From: Bacteroidota bacterium
GTDB lineage: Bacteria; Bacteroidota; Bacteroidia; M30B66
Direction: 5' to 3'
Length of the DNA stretch: 7,611 nucleotides
Assembly: GCA_020438185.1 (NCBI GenBank)
Contig: JAGQVC010000068.1
Location: forward strand, 1-7,611
Position numbers and translations under genes: made by a program. How positions within the stretch are numbered: position 1 is the stretch's first letter; each line of letters begins with the position of its first letter. This document shows positions 7,001 to 7,611 of the stretch, in pieces. Below the pieces are notes generated by a model. It did no database searches, was not told the DNA's origin, and saw nothing but the letters and a program-made list of their open reading frames with translations.

Positions 7001-7423
7001 CTAAGATTGAGAGCAGGAAGCACATGTCCCTTCGGCACTTAACCGGGTGCTTTCAATTTTGTATCCTCGCGGAAGCGAGTAGGATGGAAGGGCAGGAACC
7101 TGAAGGCAATACACATTACCACAATTCAGGCAATGAAAGTGCAGGTGCTCATCGGCATGGTGCTGAGAATCGCATGAATCCTCGCAAATTGCATAACGTG
7201 AAACTCCTGTGAGATCAATAATACGATGAATGACACCTTTCTCTTCCAATGAATAGAGTGTCCTGTAAATCGTTACCCGGTCAGCTTCCTTTTGAAATTC
7301 CTGCTCCAGGTCTGGCTGAGACATTGCAAATTCACTTTCCTGCAATCGGTCAATTATTTTCATCCGAATGCCTGTTTTCCTTAATCCGTGAGAGCTTAAA
7401 ACCGCTTCAGCTGATTTCTTCAT
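7001..7423 (-). CDS. Fur-family metal-responsive transcriptional repressor, possibly Zur-like
   Basis: A 140-residue DNA-binding regulator of the Fur/Zur/PerR family, which represses metal-uptake or stress genes when its sensor site is filled. The N-terminal winged helix spans about 8-80 (LSSHGLRKTGIRMKIIDRL), with recognition helix DRVTIYRTLYSLEEKGV (48-64). The C-terminal dimerisation domain has the structural zinc cysteines C98xxC101 (HFHCLNCG) and C134xxC137 (CASC), and a His-rich loop (H88, H89, H93, H95, H97). The helix reading SQPDLEQEF lacks the His found there in E. coli Fur and Bacillus PerR, while Cys80 just after RYAI sits where E. coli Zur has its zinc-sensing Cys. These two points favour a zinc sensor, but that is inference and iron or peroxide sensing is not excluded. 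ATG 7423 gives a full-length N-terminus and lies 5 bases after a perfect -7 element. The adjacent inverted repeat suggests self-repression. Confidence 0.93.
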   Translation of the reverse strand: MKKSAEAVLSSHGLRKTGIRMKIIDRLQESEFAMSQPDLEQEFQKEADRVTIYRTLYSLEEKGVIHRIIDLTGVSRYAICEDSCDSQHHADEHLHFHCLNCGNVYCLQVPALPSYSLPRGYKIESTRLSAEGTCASCSQS

Positions 7424-7428
7424 TAAGG

Positions 7429-7436
7429 CAAAAGTA
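7429..7436 (-). promoter_or_regulatory. Candidate -7 promoter element for the Fur-family gene (TACTTTTG)
   Basis: On the minus strand TACTTTTG matches TAnnTTTG exactly and ends 5 bases before the ATG at 7423, so the leader would be very short or absent. The large inverted repeat begins one base upstream, covering the region where the -33 contact and polymerase would sit. A standard -33 TTG at the usual distance is not seen. Confidence 0.6.
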
Positions 7437-7437
7437 C

Positions 7438-7473
7438 AATTAAATGCAAAATGTTACTTAGTTGCATTTAATT
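7438..7473. promoter_or_regulatory. Perfect 12-base inverted repeat, probable operator of the Fur-family gene
   Basis: The left arm AATTAAATGCAA (7438-7449) and the right arm TTGCATTTAATT (7462-7473) are exact reverse complements around a 12-base spacer. The core half-site AATGCAA/TTGCATT is repeated as a direct copy at 7483-7489, 21 bases on, so three half-sites lie about two helical turns apart. The repeat sits immediately upstream of the -7 element of the Fur-family gene, where a bound repressor would block polymerase. The AT-rich palindrome suits a Fur-family target, though arms 19 bases apart centre to centre are wider than one classic Fur-type dimer site; two dimers or a different regulator are possible. 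Confidence 0.6.
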
Positions 7474-7482
7474 AGAGATAAA

Positions 7483-7489
7483 TTGCATT
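7483..7489. promoter_or_regulatory. Third TTGCATT half-site
   Basis: An exact copy of the 7-base core in the right arm of the inverted repeat (7462-7468), same orientation, offset by 21 bases. It may extend the repressor binding region upstream. A 7-base match in AT-rich DNA is weak on its own; the value is in the phasing. Confidence 0.35.
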
Positions 7490-7537
7490 GGTGATTCGCC
7501 GTAGCTTTCAATTGTGACTCAGTATCCATGATTCCTC

Positions 7538-7545
7538 GATATTTG
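7538..7545 (+). promoter_or_regulatory. Possible rightward -7 element (GATATTTG)
   Basis: GATATTTG differs from TAnnTTTG at the first base only. A TTG at 7512-7514 lies 23 bases upstream, at the edge of the accepted -33 spacing. A transcript from here would begin just before the 19-base near-palindrome, a typical place for a repressor site. The match is modest and could be chance. Confidence 0.25.
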
Positions 7546-7559
7546 CCAATTTGGTAGCA

Positions 7560-7578
7560 AATGCAACAATGTTGAATT
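7560..7578. promoter_or_regulatory. 19-base near-palindrome of Fur-box size
   Basis: AATGCAACAATGTTGAATT reads as 9-1-9 around the A at 7569 with a single mismatched pair (G7563 against A7575). It contains the same AATGCAA half-site as the inverted repeat at 7438-7473. The 19-base length with a one-base centre is the classic size of Fur/Zur boxes. It lies 25 bases before a possible rightward ATG at 7604, so it could control a divergent gene outside the window, or be a remote second site for the Fur-family gene. Binding is inferred from symmetry and position only. Confidence 0.5.
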
Positions 7579-7603
7579 GGAATCAATAAAAAAAGACGAA
7601 AGC

Positions 7604-7611
7604 ATGACGAC
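7604..7611 (+). CDS. Possible start of a divergent gene (cut by the right edge)
   Basis: ATG at 7604 follows an A-rich tract (7588-7594), the kind of context that stands in for a Shine-Dalgarno in Bacteroidota. Only two full codons (Met-Thr) are visible, so no function can be proposed. The same frame is open back to 7532, so a TTG start at 7577 is also conceivable. Support comes from the regulatory-looking DNA between it and the Fur-family gene. Confidence 0.3.

Noticed and set aside
6985..7212. 75-residue open frame on the + strand opposite the Fur-family gene
   Set aside because: It is a shadow of the repressor's Cys/His-rich C-terminal region, with no motif and no promoter.
1..7611. Defence island, mobile element, CRISPR array or biosynthetic cluster
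   Set aside because: No transposase, integrase, repeat-spacer array, toxin-antitoxin pair, nuclease or synthase motif is present; the recognisable genes are metabolic, tRNA-modifying, secreted or regulatory.

Overview
The window looks like a chromosomal segment from a member of the Bacteroidota, probably of the Flavobacteriia/Cytophagia type. The reasons are: two secreted proteins with type IX secretion (T9SS) C-terminal sorting domains; start codons with no usable Shine-Dalgarno sequence; and copies of the Bacteroidota -7 promoter element TAnnTTTG placed a few bases before start codons. I see no RNA genes, insertion sequences, CRISPR arrays or phage genes. Gene density is high, and no gene-free stretch exceeds about 190 bases.

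Left half, + strand: the 3' end of a fused-type thiamine-diphosphate 2-oxoacid dehydrogenase E1 gene (2-589, cut by the left edge). Next is a large exported Asp-box (sortilin/VPS10-like) beta-propeller protein with a T9SS tail (644-3310). Last is ttcA, the tRNA C32 2-thiolation enzyme (3353-4138). ttcA meets the minus-strand genes tail to tail, with only 9 bases between stop codons, and one hairpin covers both stops.

Right half, minus strand, in transcription order: a Fur-family, possibly Zur-like, metal-responsive repressor (7423-7001); a secreted M1-family zinc metallopeptidase with a T9SS tail (6945-4552); and a 135-residue cytoplasmic protein of unknown function (4555-4148) whose ATG overlaps the peptidase stop codon as ATGA. 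The 188 bases upstream of the repressor appear regulatory. They hold a perfect -7 element, a perfect 12-base inverted repeat with a 12-base spacer, an extra half-site, and a separate 19-base near-palindrome. A possible divergent gene begins at the right edge.

The genes do not form one obvious pathway. The firmest functional links are the translational coupling of the M1 peptidase with the 135-residue protein, and the repressor with its probable self-controlled operator. The two T9SS cargo proteins imply that the host has a T9SS, but no secretion machinery is encoded here. Most content is ordinary housekeeping and secreted-protein genes. The most interesting signals are the operator array upstream of the repressor and the repeated promoter placement almost on top of start codons.
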